Below are positions 28,906 through 38,833 of a stretch of DNA of 64,000 nt, in pieces. Source of the stretch: Bacteroidaceae bacterium (GTDB lineage Bacteria; Bacteroidota; Bacteroidia; Bacteroidales; Bacteroidaceae); assembly GCA_902362375.1 (NCBI GenBank), contig CABIVS010000002.1:575679-639678 (forward strand), written 5' to 3'. Every line of letters begins with the position of its first letter. The stretch's first letter is position 1. The translations under genes were made by a program, and so were the position numbers. The notes under the pieces were generated by a model, which had not been told where the DNA came from, did no database searches, and saw only the letters and a program-made list of their open reading frames with translations.

Positions 28906-29727
28906 ATGAGATATACAGAAGAAATGATACTGCGCTCATCGAGCGGCTACTGTATGCCGTTTGAGGAGCCTATAAAGCAGGACGTGCAGATGTCCTTGGG
29001 TTACGGAGAGCAGAAAAATCCCGTGACGGGAGAAACATTCTTCCATCACGGCATAGACTTCTCAGTGAACCATTACCTGCTGTCGGCGGTGGCAACGGGA
29101 ACCGTCTCTGCCATTGGGTCGGACGCGGAGCATGGCATCTACCAGACCATCCGCTACGGCAAATACGAAGTGACTTACAGGCATCTCTCCAATGTCTTCG
29201 CCAACTTCTCCCAAAGCGTCAAGGCCGGTCAGACCATCGCCATCAGTGGCGACCTGCTGCACATGGAGGTGAGGTTTGACGGAGAGGAAATCAATCCGTT
29301 GGAGTTCCTCACCATGCTCTACGGCAATATCAAGGCATTGGAGCACAATTCCCAAATGGGCATCAATGAACTGGACATGAACATCCCTTCACCCTACGAC
29401 ACCGACCGTCAGGAGATAGAGGCATTGATGCTCCGCTTCCTTCCCTCCTACTTCGAGGACCTTCAACAAGGAGCATACTCTCTGCCCGAACATACGGAGC
29501 AGTCGTTGAGAAACATCTTCTCGTTGGGAGCGAGCAAGCATTATTTCTACGAGACCATGCCGAGCATGGCTAATCCCTTGGGCATCGGCAACCGCTGTAT
29601 GCCTTTGGCGACTAAGGTGCAGAACCTGCTCATTGCCGACTTTCTCAACTATCTTGCCATGCGACATCAGGTATATCTCTCCACGATGGACGAGGTGTTA
29701 AAAAAAAACTCCAAGAGCAAGCCCTGA
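28906..29727 (+). CDS. Degenerate M23-like protein
   Basis: 273 residues in frame 0. The first 130 residues are an M23/LytM fold: HHGIDF (first zinc ligands), YRHLSNVF, then DLLHMEVRF where canonical enzymes have HLHxEV, so the first catalytic His of the HxH motif is missing and the protein may be a non-catalytic LytM-type scaffold. No signal peptide is seen. The frame ends just after an A9 run at 29700-29708; a -1 shift there joins it to the next 108 codons, which have no convincing start of their own. Confidence 0.65.
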   Translation: MRYTEEMILRSSSGYCMPFEEPIKQDVQMSLGYGEQKNPVTGETFFHHGIDFSVNHYLLSAVATGTVSAIGSDAEHGIYQTIRYGKYEVTYRHLSNVFANFSQSVKAGQTIAISGDLLHMEVRFDGEEINPLEFLTMLYGNIKALEHNSQMGINELDMNIPSPYDTDRQEIEALMLRFLPSYFEDLQQGAYSLPEHTEQSLRNIFSLGASKHYFYETMPSMANPLGIGNRCMPLATKVQNLLIADFLNYLAMRHQVYLSTMDEVLKKNSKSKP

Positions 29728-30032
29728 CGCATGACGGCATCATCGACCCTCTTGCCGACTTGGACGTGGATATCCAGAGCTTCGACATTCCGAGGATAGT
29801 GAGCGTCTATCCCGACCGGGCTGGCGTGAGATGGTGGACAAAGGCATGGTTCAATGGTAAGGAAGAGGGGGAACCCTCCGTGGAGATTGAGGAACGTATG
29901 GCCGTGCAGTTCATCCACTGCCAAGTGGACAAGGACGCATGGTTGGAGGAACACTATCCTAAGCAGATGGAGATATATCACAATGCCATCGAGCAGACAA
30001 AGGAACAGATATTACAGCAGTATAATATATAA
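29709..30032 (+). CDS. C-terminal extension of the M23-like protein reached by -1 frameshift
   Basis: In the -1 frame the run AAA AAA AAA CTC CAA continues as KKLQEQALTHDG and then IIDPLADLDVDIQSFDIPRI to a stop at 30032, about 107 residues with coding character (Trp-rich core VRWWTKAWF, acidic helix at the end). Upstream of 29760 there is no ATG in this frame. Three explanations are open: programmed -1 frameshift or RNA slippage on A9, a true disabling mutation, or a sequencing error. It is followed within 10 bp by the next gene. Confidence 0.5.
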   Translation, partial: LQEQALTHDGIIDPLADLDVDIQSFDIPRIVSVYPDRAGVRWWTKAWFNGKEEGEPSVEIEERMAVQFIHCQVDKDAWLEEHYPKQMEIYHNAIEQTKEQILQQYNI

Positions 30033-30041
30033 ACAAGGTAT

Positions 30042-31841
30042 ATGGCAGTTAAGAACAGTCAGCGATTCGCAGAGATAGAGCGTCTGATGGGCGACTACTT
30101 CGGGTGTCACCTTGCCCCCGTGATGGGCAGGGTGCAACGGGACTTGTCCAACAGACAGGCAGACGAGATGCGAGCCTACTCCAACAGTACGGCTGGCATC
30201 CTACGCTCATTGGCCACTGCCAATATGCCTGGTGATGACCCATACGCCACGCTGAAGATTACAGGCAAGTGGAACAGCAAGACCACCGAAGACTATCTGG
30301 CGATGTGCAAGGAGGCTATTGTCGGCAACAAGGATATGCAGCGTGACCTTGCCGTGATGGCTGAGGAATGGCGCAAGGCGGTGGTGACGGAGATAGGACG
30401 AGAGCGGTACGATGCACTCTCTAAACAACTCGGTTGTGATTTGGCATACGCCTATATCGATCACCGCATGGAGCAGCTGATGATAGAAAAAATGGTGAAA
30501 GACCGTATGCCAACATCTTCTGCCGACTATATCATCCGCAAGGCGGCACAAAGCAGTCTGTTCGGTCTGCCCTACGAACTGAACAAGTCACCCCTTGCCG
30601 CAGAGATAGAAGCCAAAGGAGAGGCAGCCTATAAGCCCTCTCGAACAGAGAAGGCAGCGGGATGGGCAGCCGGAGCGGGTGCCGATGTCGTGGCCATGGG
30701 AGGGATTGGCTCATGGGCAACCTTCGCCAAGTTTGTCGGTATCGATATGGTGATGAATGTCGGCATGGAGCACCTAAGCAAGAAAGGTAGCAGCCAAGAG
30801 GTCTGTGTCGAGGAGTGTATCAGCAAGGGAGTTTTCGGTACGGGCACCAACGTCTTCGCCTCATTCCGCAAACAGGCAAAAGTCATCAAGAACCACGAGA
30901 ACAGCTATATCAAGGCTACCAACAGCCATTTCAAGAACAAGATTCCCACGAGCAATATCACTTTTATGGATTGGACGAAACAAACCGAGCAGACCTCTTT
31001 TCCTTGGAACAAAGGTACGTTCCTTGACCCTCAGAGAAACGAAGCAACCAAACGTACAGGCAAGTACAAGGATGTGCCCTTGATAGTTGCGCCTGGACAG
31101 GAAGACGAGTATCTGGAGGTTAAGGCGAGACTGGATGCAGAGGCTGAGAAGGAGAAGAAGGCAGAACCGAAAGAAACTCCTGATTCATCGACTGAAGAGG
31201 CAACACCATCTGTAGTCCAGCAGGAGGAAACAGCCTTACAAACAAACGAAAATGGATGGGACGGGCTGTTGCAGAGTTTTGGACTGAACGGCTTTTCAGA
31301 CATCGGCAAGAACCTTGGTTATGTGTTGGCGATGCTGCCCGATGTACTGGTGGGACTGTTCACTGGCAAGACAAAATCGCTGAATATGGACAATAGCCTC
31401 CTTCCTTTGGCCTCTATCGTGGCTGGAATGTTCGTGAAGAATCCTATACTGAAGATGCTGTTGATGGGTATGGGAGGTGCCAATCTGCTCAACAAAGCGG
31501 GACATGAGGTGCTGGGCAGGAAACAGCAGGAAGGCATTGCACCTACAGTTAGTCCTGCTGCATCTCGCATTCAGTACCGCCAATATCCTGATGAACCACT
31601 CAATCCTCGTATCAGCAACCCGATGCTGCAAGGGCGGTGTCTCGTTGCCAACATTGACCATGTGCCTTGTACCATTCAACTGCCTGACAGTGTGATTGGG
31701 GCGCATCAGTCGGGGGCATTGCCGCTGAATACATTGGCTAACGCCATACTTGCCAAGAACGACCAGATGCGACAGATGGCAGCAATGCAGTACGAAGAGC
31801 AGGCACGGGAGAGCGTGGTGCGACCGAGGGGAATACAGTGA
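30042..31841 (+). CDS. Large hypothetical protein with membrane segments
   Basis: 599 residues, family not recognised. A helical soluble N-terminal half (about 1-200), a Gly/Ala hydrophobic region near 210-250 (AAGWAAGAGADVVAMGGIG), an acidic Lys/Glu linker near 365-400, then hydrophobic helices at about 425-480 (VLAMLPDVLVGLF; LKMLLMGMGGANLL) and a Pro-rich end. Follows the M23-like gene by 9 bp in the same direction; probably part of the same envelope-associated assembly. Confidence 0.55.
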   Translation: MAVKNSQRFAEIERLMGDYFGCHLAPVMGRVQRDLSNRQADEMRAYSNSTAGILRSLATANMPGDDPYATLKITGKWNSKTTEDYLAMCKEAIVGNKDMQRDLAVMAEEWRKAVVTEIGRERYDALSKQLGCDLAYAYIDHRMEQLMIEKMVKDRMPTSSADYIIRKAAQSSLFGLPYELNKSPLAAEIEAKGEAAYKPSRTEKAAGWAAGAGADVVAMGGIGSWATFAKFVGIDMVMNVGMEHLSKKGSSQEVCVEECISKGVFGTGTNVFASFRKQAKVIKNHENSYIKATNSHFKNKIPTSNITFMDWTKQTEQTSFPWNKGTFLDPQRNEATKRTGKYKDVPLIVAPGQEDEYLEVKARLDAEAEKEKKAEPKETPDSSTEEATPSVVQQEETALQTNENGWDGLLQSFGLNGFSDIGKNLGYVLAMLPDVLVGLFTGKTKSLNMDNSLLPLASIVAGMFVKNPILKMLLMGMGGANLLNKAGHEVLGRKQQEGIAPTVSPAASRIQYRQYPDEPLNPRISNPMLQGRCLVANIDHVPCTIQLPDSVIGAHQSGALPLNTLANAILAKNDQMRQMAAMQYEEQARESVVRPRGIQ

Positions 31842-31923
31842 AGCCCGACAACAAAATTGTCGGGAACGGTGGCTTGGTAAGCCAATTATAGAATGTGATT
31901 GAGATAAACAAAAAGATAAAAGC

Positions 31924-34380
31924 ATGAAAGAGAAATCAGAATTTGAGAAGCGGACGGCGGAGAAGCAGGTGTCGCTGCTCACTGAGGCACTGACGAGTGC
32001 GGTGGATGCCAAGGGACATTGGTTGAATGCAAGCGGCAAACTCTATCCGAAGCTCTATCCCAAGGGCTTTTCGGTCAGTCCGTTCAATGCCCTTGTCCTT
32101 GCCCTTGACTCCGATGCCAAGGGTTGCAAGAGCAATCTGTTTACGCAGTTCTCCGAAGCGAAGGCACGGGGTGAGAGCGTGAGGGAGCATGAGAAAGGTG
32201 TGCCGTTCCTGTATTACAATTGGAATAAGTACGTCAACCGCAACAATCCCGACGATGTCATCACCAAGGAGGCATACGCAGAACTGTCGGAACAGGACAA
32301 ACAGCAGTACAAGGGAGTGAAAAACCGTGAGATCCGTGTGCTGTTCAATATCGACCAGACGCTACTGCCTATGGCTAACGAAACAGCCTACACTACGGCA
32401 TTGAAGAAGGATGGCACGGTGGAGGATAGAGGTTATGGCGACAAGGAGGACAAGCAGCTGCATGGGTGCGTCAACGGATTCCTTCAGAAGATGAAGGACA
32501 ACCTCGTGAATGTACGTCAGGACGGCACGGGTGTGGCGCACTACGACACCGAGAAGGATGTCATCTACCTGCCACGGCAGCGTGACTTCGAGCACTACAA
32601 TGACTATGTACAGGAGATGATGCGTCAGTTGGTGTCTGCCACCGGTCATCAGCAGCGGTTGGCACGTGAGGGCATGGTCATGAAGAACGGCAAAGCCCCG
32701 TCGGAGGATGCCGTGAAGAAGGAACGACTCATCACTGAGATAGCTTCGGGCGTGAAGATGCTCGAACTGGGACTGCCTGCCCGTCTGTCAAAGGACAGCC
32801 TTAGCATGGTGGACTATTGGACGAGGGAACTGAAGGAAGACCCTTGTCTGATTGATGCCATCGAGAGTGAGGTGAACGGTGCGCTGAAGGTGTTGAAGAA
32901 AGCCGAACTGGGTGAAAAGGTGGAGTATGCCACCGACCAGCATCAGCGAGAGACGGCGCAGATACAGGTGCAGTTGCCCAACCACTACTTCGTAGCAGAC
33001 GAAATCAAGCAGCATCCCAACGAGGAGCAGCGTACTGTGGTCATCGTGCGTGATGATGCCAGCAAGACCGCCGATGTGGTGCTGCCACAGGGTGCATCGT
33101 TGGAGGTGAACAACGAGATCAAGGGCATGAACAAGCAACGCTTCACCAATGCCTTGCAGAAAGAGGGTTATGACAACGTGCGTTTCTACAATCCCGACGG
33201 AGCCTTGGGCTTCCGTCCCGACGACAGTTATTTCGCCGACAAGAAAATCACGGTATCAAGACTGCGCAACTGGTCTATCGAAGACCTATCCTCGTTGGAT
33301 GCTTCTGAGGCCGTAACCCACAGCCGTGACATCGGTTTCGACAATGTGCAGTTGGTAAAGGATGACAAGGAGCGGTGGGCATTGTACATCAAGCCCGAAG
33401 GTAAGGAGGGCTTTGCCGTCTATCCCGACAAAGGAGACCTCAATCATTTCTTCACCACCTTGAAGCAGTCGATGGACAACATCGAGCGTGTGCGTGAGGA
33501 ACTGGCACAGAAGTATTATGCTATGGCAGAGGCGAAACCCGACCTGAAGGTGGACATCTTCGGAGGTAATGAGCAGGAGGTTGATTTGAACCGCATCCAG
33601 CGTGTGGCAGTATTCCGTGCCAAATCGGGCGAATGCCTGTGTGCAGCCACTATTGACGGCAAGAAGTTGCAGCCGAGAAGTGTCAGTCCGTCACAATGGC
33701 AACGATTGTGGGTGGCTCCTGACAGGGATTCCTACAAGCAGAACCTTGCCGCCTCGCTGTTTGCTGATGTATTGCAGAAAGACAACAATGTCGAGCAAAG
33801 TACACAAGAGAAGCAGGAAGAAGCGACGGAGGTGAAGCAAGCGGAGACGGCAATTGTCGATAAGCATGATGAACAGAAGGAAGTGGTACTTAAGGAAGAT
33901 AAAAGCTCTGAACAAAGGGAAGAGAAGAAACAAGAGGAAAAGAAAGAAGAAAAGAAGGATGAAAAGGCTGTCAAGGCTGCTGTCTCTCCCCTTGTCCAAC
34001 AATATCTTGACTTGAAGAAGAAGCATCCTGATGCCATTCTTTTGTTTCGCTGCGGTGACTTCTATGAGACCTACAAGGATGATGCGGTGAAGGCATCCAA
34101 AATATTGGGTATTACGCTGACAAAGAGCAATGGGCGCAAGGATGATGAAGGCAAGCCGTTGGCAATGGCAGGATTCCCATATCATGCCCTCGACACCTAT
34201 CTGCCGAAGCTCATTCGTGCTGGTGAACGGGTGGCCATCTGTGACCAGTTGGAAATGCCGAAGCAGACAACATCATCGAAGCGTGGAATTACGGAGATGG
34301 TGTCACCTGGAAAAGAGACAGGAAAGCAGATGGCACAGGAAAGTCAAGAAACAGAACAACACACCAGTCTAAGGAGATAG
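31924..34380 (+). CDS. ArdC-like protein fused to a MutS domain I
   Basis: 818 residues. The N-terminal 300 residues follow the ArdC/DUF1738 layout (ssDNA-binding part, then a zincin-like part), but the metal motif HEMGH of the paralogue at 36805 is replaced ([11 protein letters not shown]), so the peptidase is probably dead. Middle: DUF3945-like region. Residues about 625-685 are a highly charged Glu/Lys linker. The last 130 residues are a MutS mismatch-recognition domain I, with [14 protein letters not shown] containing the Phe-x-Glu wedge that MutS inserts at mismatches. It lacks MutS clamp and ATPase. A role in protecting or checking incoming single-stranded DNA is inferred. Confidence 0.8.
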   Translation: MKEKSEFEKRTAEKQVSLLTEALTSAVDAKGHWLNASGKLYPKLYPKGFSVSPFNALVLALDSDAKGCKSNLFTQFSEAKARGESVREHEKGVPFLYYNWNKYVNRNNPDDVITKEAYAELSEQDKQQYKGVKNREIRVLFNIDQTLLPMANETAYTTALKKDGTVEDRGYGDKEDKQLHGCVNGFLQKMKDNLVNVRQDGTGVAHYDTEKDVIYLPRQRDFEHYNDYVQEMMRQLVSATGHQQRLAREGMVMKNGKAPSEDAVKKERLITEIASGVKMLELGLPARLSKDSLSMVDYWTRELKEDPCLIDAIESEVNGALKVLKKAELGEKVEYATDQHQRETAQIQVQLPNHYFVADEIKQHPNEEQRTVVIVRDDASKTADVVLPQGASLEVNNEIKGMNKQRFTNALQKEGYDNVRFYNPDGALGFRPDDSYFADKKITVSRLRNWSIEDLSSLDASEAVTHSRDIGFDNVQLVKDDKERWALYIKPEGKEGFAVYPDKGDLNHFFTTLKQSMDNIERVREELAQKYYAMAEAKPDLKVDIFGGNEQEVDLNRIQRVAVFRAKSGECLCAATIDGKKLQPRSVSPSQWQRLWVAPDRDSYKQNLAASLFADVLQKDNNVEQSTQEKQEEATEVKQAETAIVDKHDEQKEVVLKEDKSSEQREEKKQEEKKEEKKDEKAVKAAVSPLVQQYLDLKKKHPDAILLFRCGDFYETYKDDAVKASKILGITLTKSNGRKDDEGKPLAMAGFPYHALDTYLPKLIRAGERVAICDQLEMPKQTTSSKRGITEMVSPGKETGKQMAQESQETEQHTSLRR

Positions 34381-34384
34381 GCTT

Positions 34385-35941
34385 ATGGGAAAGAACGCAG
34401 CGTATGCCGCACAATATGCGGAGGAAGCCAAAGAACAGATGCGGATGTATGGGATTCCTGCCTCCGTCATCTTGGCGCAAGCCATACTGGAGAGCAGCAA
34501 CGGACAGAGCCAACTGTCGCGCGAATGCAACAACCACTTTGGCATCAAGGCTACGGCATCGTGGTTGAAGAATGGCGGAGAGTATGGAGTCTATACGGAT
34601 GATAGGCCCAACGAGAAATTCTGTAAGTACAAAAGCGTGGGTGACAGTTATGAGCATCACTCGCAGTTCCTGAAGCAGAACAAGCGTTATGCGCAGTGCT
34701 TCACGCTGTCGCCTGACGACTACAAGGGATGGACGAAGGGCATTGAGCGTGCCGGCTATGCCACGGGCGGCGGTTATGCTGCAAGTCTGCAGCGCATCAT
34801 TGAAGCCAACGGACTGGACAAGTATGACAGTGAGGTGATGGCTGAGATGCGGGCAGAAGGTCGGTCGTTCGGGGTGGAGAATAATCCTCGTAGAGAAATG
34901 CCTGCTGCCCATGTACCGCAGTCTGCCGGGTATTCCTTTCCTGTGGAGCGAGAGGAGTTTCTCTTCATCACCTCGCCTTTCGGCAATCGCCAGGATCCGA
35001 TGGATGCCACCAAGCAGCAGATGCACAAGGGCATTGACATCAAGACGAACCATGAGGCGGTGTTGGCCACGGAGAACGGCGGCAAGGTGGTGGCGGTGAA
35101 CCATAATGCGAACACGGCAGGAGGGAAATCCGTCACCGTGGAATACAGCCGTGAGGATGGCAGCAAGGTGCAATGCTCCTACCTGCATCTGTCTGACATA
35201 GCAGTAAAGGTAGGTGACGTGGTTAATGCCAGTCAGAAGTTGGGGGTGTCGGGAAATACCGGCACCAGAACCACTGGCGAGCATCTGCATTTCGGAGTGA
35301 AGAGTGTATCGGCTGACGGCTCAAAAAGGGATATGGATCCAGCCGCTTATCTGGCAGAAATCGGACAGAAAGGCAACATCAAGCTACAGGCCCTGCATAA
35401 CGGCAATGACCTGTTGGCAAAATACAAGAGCAATGCGCCACAGGAGCAGAAGGTTTCGTCGGAGGACTGGATGAAGAAAATCCTTTCCTCGGAGGACAGC
35501 GGCGTGGGCATTTCGGGAACGAATGACCCTATACTCGACATGGCGATGACCACCTTCATGTCGCTGATGATGTTGGCAGCGCAGATTGACAGCAATGATG
35601 AGGAACGACAAAAAGGACTTATCTCTGCCATGGCAGCCAACCGGCTCGTAGATTTGACCTCGCTTGTTCCAGGCATGAGGCAATGCACCATTACTGTGGG
35701 TGAGAACGGCAAGACTGTGCTTCATGCAGAGAGCGGTACGGTGAAGATTGACCGTGAACTGACCTCCTCGGAGATGAACCGCCTGTCGCTCATTTTGGGC
35801 AATGCCAATCTGTCGGAAGAAAGCAAACGGACGAAGATTGCGGGAATGGTGACAGGCATCGTGGCGACACAGCAGGCTTCGCAGAACTTCGAGCAAGGGA
35901 TGGAGGCTGAGAGTCAACAACAAAATCTGCAAAGGAAATGA
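34385..35941 (+). CDS. Bifunctional peptidoglycan hydrolase (GH73 plus M23)
   Basis: 518 residues. Residues about 1-150 form a GH73 glucosaminidase (FlgJ type) with the catalytic Glu in AQAILESSNG and NNHFGIK; about 190-330 form an intact M23 peptidase with MHKGIDI, SYLHLSD and GEHLHFGV zinc/catalytic motifs. The remaining 190 residues are helical, with a hydrophobic MTTFMSLMMLAAQ stretch. No signal peptide, so export may go through the element's own machinery. It could cut both glycan strands and peptide bridges to open a channel, as VirB1-like hydrolases do. Start follows the ArdC-MutS gene by 4 bp and ends overlapping the next small gene. Confidence 0.85.
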   Translation: MGKNAAYAAQYAEEAKEQMRMYGIPASVILAQAILESSNGQSQLSRECNNHFGIKATASWLKNGGEYGVYTDDRPNEKFCKYKSVGDSYEHHSQFLKQNKRYAQCFTLSPDDYKGWTKGIERAGYATGGGYAASLQRIIEANGLDKYDSEVMAEMRAEGRSFGVENNPRREMPAAHVPQSAGYSFPVEREEFLFITSPFGNRQDPMDATKQQMHKGIDIKTNHEAVLATENGGKVVAVNHNANTAGGKSVTVEYSREDGSKVQCSYLHLSDIAVKVGDVVNASQKLGVSGNTGTRTTGEHLHFGVKSVSADGSKRDMDPAAYLAEIGQKGNIKLQALHNGNDLLAKYKSNAPQEQKVSSEDWMKKILSSEDSGVGISGTNDPILDMAMTTFMSLMMLAAQIDSNDEERQKGLISAMAANRLVDLTSLVPGMRQCTITVGENGKTVLHAESGTVKIDRELTSSEMNRLSLILGNANLSEESKRTKIAGMVTGIVATQQASQNFEQGMEAESQQQNLQRK

Positions 35942-36120
35942 AAAGGATAGCAAGTCATCTGTGTACATTGCTGGTGGGTATGGTAGCTGTGGCAGGACAC
36001 TTCATGCTTACCCAATGGCTTTTCGGTCAGACCGTGGCCATCATCTATCTCGGCTTCCAACTTATCATAGCAGCGTGGATAGTCTATGAACTGATACGTG
36101 CGCTAGTATATGATGATTGA
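35938..36120 (+). CDS. Small two-helix membrane protein, paralogue of 19328
   Basis: 60 residues with helices at about 7-25 and 30-52, and the pattern WLFGQTVAIIY...IAAWIVYELI matching the protein at 19328. ATGA overlap with the hydrolase stop indicates coupling. A holin-like or hydrolase-export role is conceivable but unproven. Confidence 0.6.
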   Translation: MKRIASHLCTLLVGMVAVAGHFMLTQWLFGQTVAIIYLGFQLIIAAWIVYELIRALVYDD

Positions 36121-36192
36121 AAAGAGATTATTGTCATTGCTAAGACATTTCACTTGGACGATGGATATGTATAATTCAAATAGTATCGAGCA

Positions 36193-36798
36193 ATGATCAA
36201 ATGTAATGTAACAGTGTGCGGAACGGTCAGCAAGGCTGCGACCTGCCGCACGAACAAGGAGGGCAAGGCATTCGTGAGCTTTGCCATGAACGTAGTCATT
36301 CCAGCGAAGAGCGGGATTAACAAGACCATCGAGGTGTCGGTCATCAAAGATGGGACACTGACGGAGGTGGGCAGCTGCAACATCGGCGAACGCATTGAGG
36401 TAGCCGGTGTATTGGTACCAAGAAAATGGGGCGATGTCCTTTATTTCAACCTGTCGGCAAGCAGCATCAGCCACCAGCCTGACGAGGCAGAGGACTGCAT
36501 CAAGGGCGTGATGGAGTTCCGCGGCAAGGTGGGCAAGAGCATTGAGGACAAGACGGACAAGAATGGTGTGCCGTACTGCCAGTTCTCCGCTTTCAGCGCA
36601 GAGAAAGTACAGGACGGATTTGAATACATCTGGGTAAGTTTCTTCCTATTCGATGGCAAATGCGAGGCATGGCTGCAACCAGGCGTGAAAGCGAACATCA
36701 AAGGGGCATTGTCTGTCAGTGTCTTCAATGACAAACTGGACTTCTCCTGCCGAGTGTCTGAAATGAGCGAATATGTTCCGCAGCCCTATAATGGTTAA
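36193..36798 (+). CDS. OB-fold single-stranded-DNA-binding-like protein
   Basis: 201 residues that look like two OB folds in tandem: MIKCNVTVCGTVSKAA...FVSFAMNVV near the start, then MEFRGKVGKSIED...YCQFSAFSAEKV from about residue 102. Each half has the SSB-like pattern of a strand, a variable loop and VxGxL-type strand. Likely binds single-stranded DNA during transfer. Directly upstream of ArdC. Confidence 0.65.
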   Translation: MIKCNVTVCGTVSKAATCRTNKEGKAFVSFAMNVVIPAKSGINKTIEVSVIKDGTLTEVGSCNIGERIEVAGVLVPRKWGDVLYFNLSASSISHQPDEAEDCIKGVMEFRGKVGKSIEDKTDKNGVPYCQFSAFSAEKVQDGFEYIWVSFFLFDGKCEAWLQPGVKANIKGALSVSVFNDKLDFSCRVSEMSEYVPQPYNG

Positions 36799-36804
36799 TT
36801 GACT

Positions 36805-38727
36805 ATGGGAAAGCCTTATGCTAAGGAAGGTCCGAGTGCCGAAGACAAGGCACTCGACCTGTTTGCCGATATGATGATTGAGCGTATTCAGTCGCTGTCG
36901 GGCAAAGACGGATGGAAAAAGCCCTGGTTTACTGAAGGTGCGTTGCAATGGCCGAAAAACCTGAACGGACGAGAATATAATGGCATGAACGCTATGATGT
37001 TGCTCCTGCATTGCGAGAAGGAGGGTTACAAGATTCCTCGCTTCTGTACCTTCGACCGCATACAGCAGTTTAACAAAACTGGCAAGAAAGACGAGGAACA
37101 GAAGCCCCGTGTGTCAGTACTGAAAGGTGAGCATTCTTTCCCCGTGATGCTCACCACGTTTACGGTGGTCAATAAGGAAACAAAGGAACACATCAAGTGG
37201 GAGGACTACAAACTGCTCTCTCAGGAAGAGCGCGAAAAGTACAATGTATATCCAAAGCTTCAGACTTACCATGTCTTCAATGTGGCGCAGACCAACCTGA
37301 AGGAGGTCAGACCAGAGTTTTGGGAGAAACTGGAACAGGAATACTCGATGCCCAAGGTAGAGAAGGACGAGCAGTTTGCCTTTGAACCCGTGGATAGGAT
37401 GATAGCGGACAACCGTTGGATATGTCCCATCAAACCGATGTTCGGTGATTCCGCCTATTTCTCCATCAGCAAGAATGAGATTGTGATGCCTGAGAAAAGG
37501 CAGTTCAAGGATGGGGAGTCTTTCTACTCGAACCTTTTCCACGAGATGGGACACTCCACGGGTGCGGAGGGACAGTTAGACCGCATCAAGCCCGCTACCT
37601 TCGGCTCGGCAGAGTATGCACGCGAGGAACTGGTGGCAGAACTGACGGCTGCGCTGACCGCTCAGCGGTATGGCATGACAAAGCATCTGAAAGGAGATTC
37701 GGCTGCCTATTTGAAGTCTTGGCTGGATTCGCTGAAGGAGTCGCCGCAGTTCATCAAGACCACGCTACTCGATGTGAAAAAAGCTACCTCAATGCTCACG
37801 CAGCATATCGACAAGATTGCTATGGAGATAGACCAGGAGAAAAAGGCTGAGCAGGAAAACGGGCAAGGGAAAAGTTATCTATCCATAGATGACGGCGACC
37901 ATGCAGTCTTGGCATATAATGGTTCTGCTGTATATATCCAGCATCATGAGAAGGAGGACTCTGTAAAGATTGCTGTGCCGACGAGTAACGGTCTGGAAGT
38001 GAAACTCTCTGTTCCTTACGACCACGGCAAAGACCTTGACACCAATTATCAGGAGGCTTTTGCCCAGTACAAAAGCCTGACAGAGCCTTCACAATCGAAA
38101 GAAAACGTCTATTATGCCTCCATCGCCTATCTCCAATCAACGGATGACACATCGGAACTGGATAAGCTAAAGGAGAAAGGTGACTATCAAGGACTGCTGA
38201 CGCTTGCCAAGGAATACTATGACGGGAACGGCATGGACGAGGAGCAGACCTACAGGAAGCCGTGCCAGAACAGAGGCGATGACCTGCTAATAGAGGACAA
38301 GGACTTTGCAGTGGTCTATAACGGGAGTGTCGGCGGTACGTATGAGGTGTTCCTGAAGCATACGGAGCAAGAAGTGCGTGACCATATCACTCGCTATGGC
38401 ATAGGACGTGCCAGTGAGGACGTGAAGGCTGTGGCGAGGGAGATGACCGCCGAAGAGTTTTCGGAATTGGCGCAGCGAAAAATGCCGATATTCCAAATGC
38501 CGAATGGTGGTTTGCTGAACCTGCAATATAACAAGGATAAGGATAGCCTGGATGTGGGGACTGTGACCAATGCAGGACTCTCTGTGAAGCATACCTTCCC
38601 TTTCAGCCACAACCATTCTATGGACGCAAACATCAGCTCTGCGTATGAGCAACTGCTTGACATGGAGGAGTACCAGAAGGAAGAGGTACAAGAGGAGCAC
38701 GTTGCCAAGTCCGCTTTCCGAAGATGA
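36805..38727 (+). CDS. ArdC-family anti-restriction protein
   Basis: 640 residues from ATG 36805 (a TTG 6 bp earlier is ignored). The N-terminal 310 residues are an ArdC/DUF1738 domain: ssDNA-binding part with the NGREYNGMNAMML block, and an intact zincin with HEMGH (His246, Glu247, His250) followed by STGAEGQLDR and REELVAELTAA. ArdC proteins protect incoming single-stranded DNA from host restriction. The C-terminal half contains two similar units of about 120 residues (DDGDHAVLAYNGSAVYIQH and DKDFAVVYNGSVGGTY), an internal duplication of unknown role. Confidence 0.85.
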   Translation: MGKPYAKEGPSAEDKALDLFADMMIERIQSLSGKDGWKKPWFTEGALQWPKNLNGREYNGMNAMMLLLHCEKEGYKIPRFCTFDRIQQFNKTGKKDEEQKPRVSVLKGEHSFPVMLTTFTVVNKETKEHIKWEDYKLLSQEEREKYNVYPKLQTYHVFNVAQTNLKEVRPEFWEKLEQEYSMPKVEKDEQFAFEPVDRMIADNRWICPIKPMFGDSAYFSISKNEIVMPEKRQFKDGESFYSNLFHEMGHSTGAEGQLDRIKPATFGSAEYAREELVAELTAALTAQRYGMTKHLKGDSAAYLKSWLDSLKESPQFIKTTLLDVKKATSMLTQHIDKIAMEIDQEKKAEQENGQGKSYLSIDDGDHAVLAYNGSAVYIQHHEKEDSVKIAVPTSNGLEVKLSVPYDHGKDLDTNYQEAFAQYKSLTEPSQSKENVYYASIAYLQSTDDTSELDKLKEKGDYQGLLTLAKEYYDGNGMDEEQTYRKPCQNRGDDLLIEDKDFAVVYNGSVGGTYEVFLKHTEQEVRDHITRYGIGRASEDVKAVAREMTAEEFSELAQRKMPIFQMPNGGLLNLQYNKDKDSLDVGTVTNAGLSVKHTFPFSHNHSMDANISSAYEQLLDMEEYQKEEVQEEHVAKSAFRR

Positions 38728-38728
38728 G

Positions 38729-38789
38729 AGTAGTATCGTAGTATATACTAATCGTAGGCTTTACTACTCATAGTAGGTACTAACAATAG
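38729..38789. repeat. TAGTA/TACTA-rich repeat cluster 1
   Basis: Repeated TAGTA and TACTA pentamers (at least seven in 60 bp) just after ArdC. Same style as the clusters beside the parA locus at 54.4 and 55.6 kb. Confidence 0.5.
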
Positions 38790-38830
38790 TCAGCCGCAAG
38801 GAGTAATGTCCCTGCGGCTGATTTAATTTG
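38790..38830. terminator. Bidirectional terminator
   Basis: TCAGCCGCA (38790-38798) pairs with TGCGGCTGA (38813-38821), then TTTAATTT. It lies between convergent genes (ArdC and DUF2958). Confidence 0.7.
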
Positions 38831-38833
38831 GGG

